Positions 1 to 6,844 of a stretch of 30,165 nucleotides of DNA are shown here, one piece after another. The notes below the pieces were generated by a model. The model did no database searches. It saw nothing but the letters and a program-made list of their open reading frames with translations, and was not told where the DNA came from. Numbering within the stretch: the first letter of the stretch is position 1; every line of letters begins with the position of its first letter. This DNA is from DATAQC01 sp046263055 (GTDB taxonomy: Bacteria; Actinomycetota; Acidimicrobiia; Acidimicrobiales; AC-14): assembly GCA_046263055.1 (NCBI GenBank), contig JBHELO010000128.1, positions 1-30,165 on the forward strand. Direction: 5' to 3'. The translations under genes were made by a program, and so were the position numbers.

Positions 1-39
1 TTGGGGGGAGACCCCCTGGGAGAGTAGGTCGCCGCCGGA
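1..39 (+). rRNA. rrf: 5S ribosomal RNA, 3' end (partial)
   Basis: The first 39 bases match the 3' third of bacterial 5S rRNA. A G-rich arm, an AGA turn and CCCCC form the loop-E-side helix, followed by the typical GGGAGAGTAGGTCGCCGCCGG ending. The 5' part lies outside the window, so the exact mature end (about 38-40) is inferred. The hairpin terminator right after it fits the end of an rRNA operon. Confidence 0.85.
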
Positions 40-46
40 TCTCTCA

Positions 47-76
47 TAGACGGCCACCCGCGAGGGTGGCCGTCTA
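47..76 (+). terminator. Hairpin terminator of the rRNA operon
   Basis: A perfect 13-bp inverted repeat (47-59 paired with 64-76) encloses a GCGA tetraloop of the stable GNRA type. It is followed by CTTGTCG, only weakly T-rich. It starts a few bases after the 5S rRNA and ends before the promoter of the next gene, so it probably separates the rRNA operon from the TPR gene. Confidence 0.85.
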
Positions 77-107
77 CTTGTCGTTCTGGCCCCGTGGCGC
101 CAGCCGG

Positions 108-113
108 TACGCT
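108..113 (+). promoter_or_regulatory. Putative -10 element (leaderless) of the TPR gene
   Basis: TACGCT fits the actinobacterial TAnnnT -10 pattern and ends 6 nt before the ATG at 120. No Shine-Dalgarno sequence precedes that ATG. Transcription would start at or next to the start codon. No convincing -35 is visible. Confidence 0.5.
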
Positions 114-119
114 CGCTTC

Positions 120-2264
120 ATGGCCGATGACCGACCGCGGCGGTCCTCGGCGTCCAGCCGATCGGGGCGACCGCCGCGGCCGCCCGGTGCAGATGGAAGG
201 TCAGCGGGCCCTCGCCGGTCATCGGCGGCCGGCCGGGCCGGCGGGTGGCCGGCGGCACCGGCCGGAGGGCCCCGGCCCGGCGGGGATGCCAGACATGGTG
301 CAGCCAGCCCTCGCCCGACGGGCGGCCGCCGGCCGGCGGCGGGTCGGACGGCGGCCGGCGGCGCCCAGCGGCGCCCAACCGCAGGTCGGCTTGCGGGCGG
401 TGGGGCGCGAAGTGGGCGGGCCGAGCGGGCGGAGGACGGCGAGGGGCGGCCGACCCGCTCCTCAGGTCAGGCCATGAGCCGCCGGCCGGCGGCATCGGCT
501 GATCCTCGTCGACGGTCGGGGGATGGGCCGGCCGGGGCCGGCCGCCCGCCGGCCCGGGGGTCGGCCGCCGGGTATCGGCGGGAGGCGGGCCGGGCTCCAG
601 GTCGGGGAGGCACGGGCGCAGGTGGCCGACCGGTGGATGGCGCCACCAGGGCGAGGTTCGACGGGCGACGCCCGGTGGCCGGTCCCGGCGGATCTGGGCG
701 GCATGGCACGGTCGACGACCGCCCTCGCCGACCGGGCCGCGGGTCCCCAGCTCGCCGCGCCGGCGGCGGCCGGCCGCCCTTCGGCCCCGACCCTGGTGCC
801 GTTGTCGGCGGGCGCGCCGCGCCCGAGGACCGTCGGGCCCGGGGGGACGGGGTCGACCGCGGCCGGGGAGGCGCACCCAGGAGCGAGGATCGAGGAGGGT
901 CCCGTTCCGGCGGGCAGGCCGACCGTCCCTATCGCAGTCAGTCGAGCGGACGAGCTTGGGAGGGCGGAAGGTCACACCCCGCCCGGGGCGACGACCGGCC
1001 CGGGGGCAACCGGGGTAAGACCGGAGACGGCGGAAGGTCCTGGGCCGCTCGGCGTGACGACCGGCCCCGTGGCATGGGGTCAACTGGACGGGATGGGGGG
1101 GCGTCCTCGCACCCCCGGACCGACGACCGGGCGCGGGGCGAGGGGGCCAGGGGCGGGGAGCCGGGAAGATCCTGGCGCGCCAACCCATCGGGGGGCGAAG
1201 GTGCCGGGGGCGGCGGCGGGAGGACGCCCCGGCGCGCCGGAGGCGACGCCCCATCGGGAGGCGCCGCCACTGCGTCCGGCACACGGGTTGGCGGGGGCGG
1301 GCGGCGGCCGGGCGTCTCGCGAGGACAGCGCGCGCCTGCACGTGACAGGGGGGCGGGAACCTCGGACCGTCGGCCCGGCCGGGGCGGACCCTCCCCGCTG
1401 GACGGGCCCCGGTCGTGGGGCCGGGTGGCCAGGCGGGGGGCGGCGGACGTCGCCAGGGGTCCGGCTCCCGGCCCGCCGCCGGCGGCCGGCAGGAGCCGCC
1501 GGCCTCCCCCCGCCGACGATCGGGAGCGGTGGGTCGAAGACCCGCGCCCCGCCCGCCCGGCTCCTGCGCCACCCAGGGCCCGTCGGCCCGCCGCCCGCCG
1601 CCGAGTGGCGGACACCGTGGCCGGGGACCTGGCCAGGGCTGTCGGCCCGGCTCGGGCGGCCAGGGTGGCGGCCGCCTTGGCCGAAGCCGGGACGGCCCTG
1701 GACCACGGGCGAGGGCGCGACGCCGCCCGCTTGCTGCGGCCGCTGGTGTCGCAGGCACCGGACGTCGCTGCGGTGCGGGAGATGGCGGGCGTCGCCCAGT
1801 ACCAGCTCGGTCGGTGGGTCGAGGCCGCCGGCCACCTGGAGGCCGCGGCCCGCCTGAGCGGCTCGGCTGAACAGCACCCGGCGCTGGCCGACTGCTACCG
1901 GGCGCTCGGGCGCTACGCCCGGGTGGACGAGCTCTGGGAGGAGTTGCGGCAGGCGTCGCCGTCGGCGGCCATCGTCACCGAGGGCCGCATCGTGGCCGCT
2001 GGCGCGCTGGCCGACCAGGGCCGCCTGGGCCCGGCCATCGCCCTGTTGGAGCGGGGCCAGCCTCGGGGACGCCGACCCCCCGCCGGGCACCACCTCCGCC
2101 TCTGGTACGCCCTGGCCGACCTGTACGAGCGCTCGGGCGACACTGTCCGGGCCCGCGAGCTGTTCGCCCGGGTGGCCGCCGCCGACCCCTCCCTGGCCGA
2201 TACCGCGGAGCGGCTGGAGGCCCTGGGCGAGGGCGGCCGTCGGTCGCACCCCGCCCGGCCCTGA
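120..2264 (+). CDS. Tetratricopeptide repeat protein with very long Arg/Gly-rich N-terminal region
   Basis: The protein is 714 aa. The last ~215 residues are predicted alpha-helical TPR-type repeats, with segments such as VREMAGVAQYQLGRWVEAA, ADCYRALGRYARVDELW and LRLWYALADLYERSGD; this matches a TPR family I know from Acidimicrobiia-type genomes. The first ~495 residues are low complexity: Arg, Gly, Pro, Ala and Ser with a degenerate recurring pattern of GGRS, then a few residues, then DDRPRG. This resembles RG-rich disordered RNA-binding tails. I chose ATG 120 because a -10-like TACGCT lies 6 nt upstream; an in-frame GTG at 66 would fall inside the rRNA terminator. Function is unknown: the TPR part suggests protein binding and the basic tail suggests nucleic-acid binding (inference). 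The C-terminal TPR part is certain to be coding; the frame of the low-complexity part is likely but less secure. Confidence 0.75.
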   Translation: MADDRPRRSSASSRSGRPPRPPGADGRSAGPRRSSAAGRAGGWPAAPAGGPRPGGDARHGAASPRPTGGRRPAAGRTAAGGAQRRPTAGRLAGGGARSGRAERAEDGEGRPTRSSGQAMSRRPAASADPRRRSGDGPAGAGRPPARGSAAGYRREAGRAPGRGGTGAGGRPVDGATRARFDGRRPVAGPGGSGRHGTVDDRPRRPGRGSPARRAGGGRPPFGPDPGAVVGGRAAPEDRRARGDGVDRGRGGAPRSEDRGGSRSGGQADRPYRSQSSGRAWEGGRSHPARGDDRPGGNRGKTGDGGRSWAARRDDRPRGMGSTGRDGGASSHPRTDDRARGEGARGGEPGRSWRANPSGGEGAGGGGGRTPRRAGGDAPSGGAATASGTRVGGGGRRPGVSRGQRAPARDRGAGTSDRRPGRGGPSPLDGPRSWGRVARRGAADVARGPAPGPPPAAGRSRRPPPADDRERWVEDPRPARPAPAPPRARRPAARRRVADTVAGDLARAVGPARAARVAAALAEAGTALDHGRGRDAARLLRPLVSQAPDVAAVREMAGVAQYQLGRWVEAAGHLEAAARLSGSAEQHPALADCYRALGRYARVDELWEELRQASPSAAIVTEGRIVAAGALADQGRLGPAIALLERGQPRGRRPPAGHHLRLWYALADLYERSGDTVRARELFARVAAADPSLADTAERLEALGEGGRRSHPARP

Positions 2265-2422
2265 CCGGGCACACGGGGGACAGGCCTCGCCGCCGTCGTG
2301 GGCGGTGGCCAGCCACACAGCCGGGAGGCGGCGTGGTCCATCCATAGGAAGTGCCCACCGAGGAGGCCCTGCCCGCTCCGAATGGACCGCGCCCCGACGG
2401 GCCCGCCGTCGGCTTCCCCCCG

Positions 2423-2446
2423 GTGACAGCCCCGGGTTCCTGTCAC
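2423..2446. repeat. Inverted repeat upstream of the SSB-like gene
   Basis: GTGACAG at 2423-2429 and CTGTCAC at 2440-2446 form a perfect 7-bp inverted repeat with a 10-nt spacer, about 105-130 bp upstream of the SSB-like start codon. It could be an operator for a dimeric regulator. Its right arm overlaps the TGTCA part of the putative promoter. Confidence 0.4.
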
Positions 2447-2463
2447 ACCCCGATGCCTACAGT
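2441..2463 (+). promoter_or_regulatory. Putative promoter of the SSB-like gene
   Basis: TGTCA at 2441-2445 is followed 12 bases later by TACAGT at 2458-2463, a TAnnnT -10 element. The arrangement resembles the TTGTCA-type, LexA-independent damage promoters (RecA-NDp / PafBC class) of actinobacteria as I remember them; the spacing match is not certain. A leader of roughly 80 nt would precede the ATG at 2550. Confidence 0.35.
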
Positions 2464-2549
2464 TTGCGGGTTGCTTCCCCCTCGTCGCCGGGCCCGTCCC
2501 GGCCGGCTCGCACAGATGCCTGGCACACGAGAGCGAGGAGGAGAGCGCC

Positions 2550-2900
2550 ATGACCAATGTCGTTGCCCTGGTGGGCCGCCTGGCCCGTCCGGCCGAGGCC
2601 CGGGAGCTGCCCTCGGGCGACTGCCTGGTGGCCTACGAGGTCACCGTGGCCCGGCCGGGCGCCAAGGCCGAGGGCGTGCCCGTGGTCTGGCCCGGGGCAC
2701 CGGCAGGGGCCGCCGACCACGACGTCGACGAGATCGTCGTCGTCGTGGGCCGGGTCCGCCGCCGCTTCTACCGGGCGGGTGGGACGACTCAGAGCCGCAC
2801 CGAGGTGGTGGCCGACACTGTGGTGCCGGCCCGTCACGTCAAGCGGGCCCGCGCCGCCATCGACGGCGCCCTGGCCCGCCTGGGGGAGGCGCTGGGGTGA
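2550..2900 (+). CDS. Small single-stranded DNA-binding (SSB)-like protein
   Basis: This 116-aa protein looks like a compact OB-fold of the SSB family. It has an N-terminal NVVALVGRLARPAEAREL strand pair, a central strand-rich block, and IVVVVGRVRRRFYRAGG followed by SRTEVVADTVV, which corresponds to the later strands of SSB. It is shorter than a housekeeping SSB (about 150-180 aa). It lacks the Gln/Gly-rich linker and the acidic DDDIPF-like tip that recruits partners, so it is probably an accessory SSB paralogue rather than the essential one. The ATG is supported by a strong GAGGAGGA Shine-Dalgarno at 2535-2542. The stop lies 13 bp from the convergent DUF1015 stop. Expected role: binding single-stranded DNA in repair or recombination (family inference). 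Confidence 0.7.
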   Translation: MTNVVALVGRLARPAEARELPSGDCLVAYEVTVARPGAKAEGVPVVWPGAPAGAADHDVDEIVVVVGRVRRRFYRAGGTTQSRTEVVADTVVPARHVKRARAAIDGALARLGEALG

Positions 2901-2913
2901 GATGCCGAGCGGC

Positions 2914-4206
2914 TCAGCCCACCGGGTCGGACAAGCGGCGGAACACCACGCCGGTGCGGGGCTTGGGGCGGAAGAAGGTGGCCTTCGGCGGCAGCCGCCG
3001 CCCCGATCGGGCGGTAGCGGCGATCTGGCGCACGGTGGCCGCACGCAGGAGCAGCCCGACGTCGGCTTCTCCCTTCTCGACCTTGGCGACGACGTCCGGG
3101 GCCACGTGGGTGTACTCCGTGCTGTGGGCCGGCCACGTCGCCGTGACCTCGTCGAGAACGGCGGCGTCGGGCAGGCCGGCGGCTGCCTCCCCGCCCGCCT
3201 CGCGGGCCGGGGCCTCCCCGCCGGCTTCACCGTCGCCACGACCGCCGCCCGACCACCGGTCCCCAGCGTCGCCCCGCCACGGCTCGGATGGCCCGAACCA
3301 CACCCGCCCGCCCGCCACCACCGCGAACGTCCCGGCCGCCGCCATGCGCTGCGAGACGTCGCCGCCGAGGGGGCCGGCGTCGGTCAGCACGAACCGCGCC
3401 GACAGGGCGGCCACCGGGTCGAAGCCGGCGGGGAGGCCGGACAGGATCCGGTGGATGGGACCCACCGACACCTGGTCGGCCGCCAGCTCGACGATCCAGG
3501 CCATCACCAGGTCGTGGTCGCCGGGGCGGCCGCCGGTGGCGGACCTCACCTCCTCCTGCCACGCCAGGGCCGTCTCGTAGCGGTGGTGGCCGTCGGCCAG
3601 GAGCACAGGCACGGCGGCCACGGTGTCGGAGATGGCGGCCACCAGCCCGGGTTCGGTGACCCGCCACACGCGGTGGTGCACCCCGTCGTCGTCGGTGCCA
3701 CGGGCCAGGGGCGGCCCGCCCACGTCGCACAGGGCGGACAGGCCGGAGTTGGTCGACAATCCCCAGATCGGTGACAGGTTGGCCCGCGCCGCCCGCATGA
3801 GGTCGAGCCGGTCACCGCGCGGGCGGCTCATGGTGCGCTCGTGGGGAAGCACGCCGCCGTCGCCCGGAGGGGCCAGCCCAAGGGCGCCGATCACGCCCGC
3901 CGTCTGGCGAGGAGCGCCGTCGTCGTCGCGAAAGCCCATCTTGTACACGTAGAAGGCTGGTTCTGGGTCGGGGACGATCACGCCCGACGCCAGCCAGCCG
4001 TCGAGTCGGCGACGGGCCGCCTGGTACCGGTCCAGGCCGTCCTCCGGCTCCGGGAGCTCCACGTGAACTGCGTTGTAGGGGCTGCGAGCAGCCAACGCCT
4101 CCCGCTCGGCCGGTCCCACCACGTCGTAGGGCGGGGCCAGCACGTCGTCCAGCGCCACCCGGGCGGTGTCGTAGCGCAGGCCCGGGAACGGCTCGAAGCG
4201 GGGCAC
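2914..4206 (-). CDS. DUF1015 family protein
   Basis: The 430-aa protein has the hallmarks of DUF1015: the start MPRFEPFPGLRYD, APPYDVV at residues 24-30, LPHERTM at 120-126, a DGHHRYET motif at 205-212, and the C-terminal LPPKATFFRPKP block near 405-416. The family is cytosolic and widespread; its biochemical role is not firmly established, although the conserved His/Arg motifs suggest an enzyme. A Gly/Ala/Glu-rich stretch at about residues 311-347 is a low-complexity insertion just before the conserved C-terminal part. GTG 4206 was chosen because the family motif begins there and a TACGCA hexamer lies 6 nt upstream. The longer open frame beyond it overlaps the rhomboid gene and is not conserved. 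The rhomboid gene lies 133 bp upstream on the same strand. Confidence 0.88.
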   Translation of the reverse strand: MPRFEPFPGLRYDTARVALDDVLAPPYDVVGPAEREALAARSPYNAVHVELPEPEDGLDRYQAARRRLDGWLASGVIVPDPEPAFYVYKMGFRDDDGAPRQTAGVIGALGLAPPGDGGVLPHERTMSRPRGDRLDLMRAARANLSPIWGLSTNSGLSALCDVGGPPLARGTDDDGVHHRVWRVTEPGLVAAISDTVAAVPVLLADGHHRYETALAWQEEVRSATGGRPGDHDLVMAWIVELAADQVSVGPIHRILSGLPAGFDPVAALSARFVLTDAGPLGGDVSQRMAAAGTFAVVAGGRVWFGPSEPWRGDAGDRWSGGGRGDGEAGGEAPAREAGGEAAAGLPDAAVLDEVTATWPAHSTEYTHVAPDVVAKVEKGEADVGLLLRAATVRQIAATARSGRRLPPKATFFRPKPRTGVVFRRLSDPVG

Positions 4207-4212
4207 GTCCCC

Positions 4213-4218
4213 TGCGTA
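4213..4218 (-). promoter_or_regulatory. Putative leaderless -10 element of the DUF1015 gene
   Basis: On the minus strand TACGCA (4218 to 4213) ends 6 nt before the GTG at 4206. The last base is A instead of the preferred T, so this is the weakest of the leaderless set. No Shine-Dalgarno at usable spacing is present. Confidence 0.3.
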
Positions 4219-4339
4219 GCAGATGCCAGCCCGGGGACCGGCCACCCTGAGGGTCCAGGCCCGAGCTTCCTGGGCACTTGGAGGTACAGAACCGGTGGAC
4301 GGCGATGGGGGCGGTGGGCCGGGGGCTCCGTGCGAACCG

Positions 4340-5104
4340 CTACCAGGCGGGCGCGGGGACTCGGCTGGGCCGCAGGCGGTCGCGTAGGAAGAAGGCCACG
4401 ATCGTCCCGAAGACGAACCCACCCACGTGGGCCACCCAGGCCACCCCCTCGGCCGGGTTGGTGAAGAACTGCAGCACGAACCAGAAGCCCAGGAGCCACT
4501 TGGCCGGGATGTCACGGATCAGGACGAGCAGGAAGATCAGCAAGGTCCGGATCCGGACGTTCGGGAACAGGACCAGGTAGGCCCCCATCACCCCGGCGAT
4601 GGCGCCCGACGCACCGATGATCGGCACCGTGCTCGACGGCTGCACGAGGATGTGGGCGGCGGCCGCCAGGATGCCACTGACCAGGTAGAAGCCCAGGTAG
4701 GGCAGCGGTCCCATCCGGTCCTCGATGTTGTTGCCGAACACCCAGAGGAACAGCATGTTGCCGCCGATGTGCAGCCAGCTGCCGTGTAGGAACATCGAAT
4801 AGAAGACGGCCAGGAACACCTGCTTGCCGGGGAAGACGGCCTGGGACTGGCTCCCTTCGGTGGCCTTCTGGCAGGCGTTCTGGTCTCCCGCCTGCACCGT
4901 CAGGTTGACCTCGTCGGTGTCGAGAGGCCGTCCCTGGGTGACTTCGCAGGGGATGGCGGCCCACTCGTAGCTGAACTTGTCCTGGTTGACGTTTCGGTCA
5001 TAGGGGCGCTGCACGAACACGAAGACCGCCACGTTCACGGCGATCAGCAGCATCGTGACCCAGGCAACCCGCGACGTCGGGTTGTAGTCCTTCAGCGGGA
5101 TCAC
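4340..5104 (-). CDS. Rhomboid family intramembrane serine protease
   Basis: This 254-aa membrane protein carries the rhomboid active site: GASG with the nucleophile Ser166 in PIIGASGAIAGVMGAY, and the partner His226 in VAHVGGF near the last helix. HGSWLHIGGNMLFLWVFG (107-124) is the conserved loop and helix with oxyanion-side His and Asn residues. About six hydrophobic helices are visible, and a ~70-residue polar segment (about 33-95) between the first and second helices is probably extracytoplasmic. The enzyme cleaves transmembrane substrates inside the bilayer; its substrate here is unknown. GTG 5104 is supported by a TAGACT hexamer 7 nt upstream and by the family-typical N-terminus (IPLKDYNPTSR). 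The gene is divergent from the phasin-like gene that opens the tlyA operon. Confidence 0.93.
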   Translation of the reverse strand: MIPLKDYNPTSRVAWVTMLLIAVNVAVFVFVQRPYDRNVNQDKFSYEWAAIPCEVTQGRPLDTDEVNLTVQAGDQNACQKATEGSQSQAVFPGKQVFLAVFYSMFLHGSWLHIGGNMLFLWVFGNNIEDRMGPLPYLGFYLVSGILAAAAHILVQPSSTVPIIGASGAIAGVMGAYLVLFPNVRIRTLLIFLLVLIRDIPAKWLLGFWFVLQFFTNPAEGVAWVAHVGGFVFGTIVAFFLRDRLRPSRVPAPAW

Positions 5105-5111
5105 TGCGGAA

Positions 5112-5117
5112 AGTCTA
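5112..5117 (-). promoter_or_regulatory. Putative leaderless -10 element of the rhomboid gene
   Basis: TAGACT on the minus strand (5117 to 5112) is a good TAnnnT match. It ends 7 nt before the GTG at 5104, with no Shine-Dalgarno in between, so the transcript probably starts at the start codon. Confidence 0.5.
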
Positions 5118-5163
5118 GGCAGCCGACCGTCGCCCGCCGTTGCCCCTCACCACCGGCGGTCGC

Positions 5164-5169
5164 TAGCCT
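5164..5169 (+). promoter_or_regulatory. Putative -10 element of the tlyA-nadK-recN-steAB-murJ operon
   Basis: TAGCCT at 5164-5169 predicts transcription from about 5176, giving a leader of about 40 nt with an AAGGA Shine-Dalgarno (5204-5208) 9 nt before the ATG at 5218. It is the only good -10 in the 113-bp divergent gap reading right, so it may drive the whole ten-kilobase operon. Confidence 0.45.
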
Positions 5170-5217
5170 CGGGGCGGCGCGAGCACGCCTCGCACCCCTC
5201 CACAAGGACGGCACCCA

Positions 5218-5961
5218 ATGGCCAAGGGCGACCTCTTCAAGCGCACGCTGGAGGCGGGCACCTCCTTCCTCGACATGACGCGGGAACGCGCCGAGGCGGT
5301 GGTCAAGGAATGGGTCGAGGCCGGGGAACTGGGCACCGGCAGAGCCAAGAAGGCGGTCGACGAGGTGCTGGAGCGCAGCCGGCGAGCCACTGAACAGCTC
5401 CAAGTCCTCGTTCGGCGGGAGGTCACCGAGCAGCTTCACACCTTGGGCGTGGCCACCGCCGACGACATCGCCCGCCTCGAGCTCAGGTTGGACGCCGCCA
5501 CGTCCTCGCGCCGCTCCACCGCCGCCCCTGCCCCCGGCGAGGAGCAGGTCTCAACCGGCGCCGGTACGCCCCCCGCCTCGCCCGGCGCCGCCGGGGCGGG
5601 CTCCACCGCGGGCCCCCCGGTCACCCGGGCGCCCACCACCAGACCCCCGTCCCGCGGTCCGGCCAAGAAGCAGCCGGCCGGTCCCGCCGGAGCACCGGCC
5701 ACGAGGGAGCGGGCCGCCAAAGCCGCTCACCCCCGCCCCGCCGGAGCACCGGCCACCCCTCGCACCACGCGGCAGCCGGCCGGGACCGCCGGCGCACCGA
5801 CGACCGCTCCTCCGGCCGCCGCCTCCGCCGGCCCGCCCCCGCCCTCCGGTACCGCCGGAGGACCCGCCCCGGCCAAGCGAGCCCGGCGTCGGGGGCCGGC
5901 GTCGCCGGCCGGGGGCGGCACGGGCGGCGGGGCCGGCGCCAGCCCGGGCCCGCCTCCCTGA
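5218..5961 (+). CDS. Phasin-like helical protein with Pro/Ala-rich C-terminus
   Basis: The 247-aa protein has two parts. Residues 1 to about 95 are charged and helical (LFKRTLEAGTSFLDMTRERA, then a Lys/Arg/Glu-rich helix ending in RLELRLDAATSS). This resembles the phasin / polyhydroxyalkanoate-granule-associated type of small helical protein often encoded just before tlyA in actinobacteria. Residues from about 96 to the end are Pro, Ala, Thr and Gly with recurring AGAPAT-like units, probably disordered. The stop overlaps the presumed start of tlyA, so translation is likely coupled. An AAGGA Shine-Dalgarno supports ATG 5218. I see no signal peptide or TM segment. A granule or storage role is only a family resemblance; nothing nearby encodes polyhydroxyalkanoate synthesis. 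Confidence 0.75.
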   Translation: MAKGDLFKRTLEAGTSFLDMTRERAEAVVKEWVEAGELGTGRAKKAVDEVLERSRRATEQLQVLVRREVTEQLHTLGVATADDIARLELRLDAATSSRRSTAAPAPGEEQVSTGAGTPPASPGAAGAGSTAGPPVTRAPTTRPPSRGPAKKQPAGPAGAPATRERAAKAAHPRPAGAPATPRTTRQPAGTAGAPTTAPPAAASAGPPPPSGTAGGPAPAKRARRRGPASPAGGGTGGGAGASPGPPP

Positions 5962-6842
5962 GCACGCCGCGCCGCCGCCTCGACGTGGAGCTCGTCCGTC
6001 GGGGGCTGGCGCCCAGCCGGGAGCGGGCCGGCACGGAGATCGCCGCCGGGCGGGTGACGGTGGGGGGCGCCCCGGCCGACAAGGCGTCCCGGCTGGTGGG
6101 AGCGGGCGAGGCGGTGGCCGTCGCCGGGCCGCCGGCCCGGTTCGTCAGCCGGGGTGGCGACAAGCTGGTTGCCGCCATCGACACCTTCCGGGTGCCGGTC
6201 GTGGGGGCGGACGCCCTGGACGCCGGGGCGTCCACCGGTGGCTTCACCGACTGCCTGCTCCAGCTGGGAGCGGCCTCCGTCACCGCCGTCGACGTCGGCC
6301 GCGGGCAGCTCGACGCCCGCCTGCGGGCGGATCCCCGGGTCACGGTCGTCGAGCGCACGAACCTCCGTCACCTGACCCTGGAGGCCCTCGGGCGCCCCGA
6401 TCGGCCCTACCCGCTGCTCACCGCCGACCTGTCGTTCATCTCGCTGGCCACGGTGGCCCCTGCCTTGACCGGCCTGGCCGGACCGGGGGCCGACATGGTG
6501 GTCCTGGTCAAGCCCCAGTTCGAGGCGGGCCGGGCGGCCGCGAGCCTCGGACGGGGGGTCATCACCGACCCCGGCGTGTGGCGCACGGCCCTCGCCGGCG
6601 TGGTTGGCGCCTTCGCCGCCACCCGGACCGCCATGATGGGGCTCATGGTGTCGCCACTCCTCGGGGCGAGGGGCAACGTGGAGTTCCTCGCCCACCTCCG
6701 GGCCGGGGGCCCCGTCCCGGCCGCCCACCAGGGCCGCCTGGCGACGGCACCGGCTCCCGACGACGCCACCGACGACGCCATTGACGTGGCGGTGGCGGCG
6801 GGCATCGCCCTGCGGGGCGCCGTCCGCCCCCGGGAGGCCTGA
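5958..6842 (+). CDS. tlyA: TlyA family 16S/23S rRNA (cytidine-2'-O)-methyltransferase
   Basis: An N-terminal S4 RNA-binding domain (RRRLDVELVRRGLAPSR, then TEIAAGRVTVGG) is followed by the FtsJ-like methyltransferase fold. The SAM-binding loop is LDAGASTGGFTDCLLQLGA; conserved catalytic-face motifs are LLTADLSFISL and VVLVKPQFEAGR. In actinobacteria TlyA methylates C1409 of 16S and C1920 of 23S rRNA and sets capreomycin susceptibility. The conserved RRRLD segment lies before the first in-frame GTG (5985), and no ATG, GTG or TTG exists upstream of it. I therefore place the start at CTG 5958, which overlaps the previous stop as CTGA and gives 294 aa. The alternative GTG 5985 would remove the beginning of the S4 domain. 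nadK follows after 2 nt. Confidence 0.9.
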   Translation: MSTPRRRLDVELVRRGLAPSRERAGTEIAAGRVTVGGAPADKASRLVGAGEAVAVAGPPARFVSRGGDKLVAAIDTFRVPVVGADALDAGASTGGFTDCLLQLGAASVTAVDVGRGQLDARLRADPRVTVVERTNLRHLTLEALGRPDRPYPLLTADLSFISLATVAPALTGLAGPGADMVVLVKPQFEAGRAAASLGRGVITDPGVWRTALAGVVGAFAATRTAMMGLMVSPLLGARGNVEFLAHLRAGGPVPAAHQGRLATAPAPDDATDDAIDVAVAAGIALRGAVRPREA

Positions 6843-6844
6843 GG

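Noticed and set aside
118..1758. Long open frames on the minus strand and in the other plus frames opposite the Arg/Gly-rich region
   Set aside because: The region is almost stop-free in several frames because of its extreme G+C content. Only the frame of the TPR gene continues into a recognisable domain and shows coherent repeated motifs.
2265..2549. tRNA or small RNA gene upstream of the SSB-like gene
   Set aside because: No GGTTCGA-like T-arm or cloverleaf pairing is seen; the notable elements are the inverted repeat and the putative promoter.
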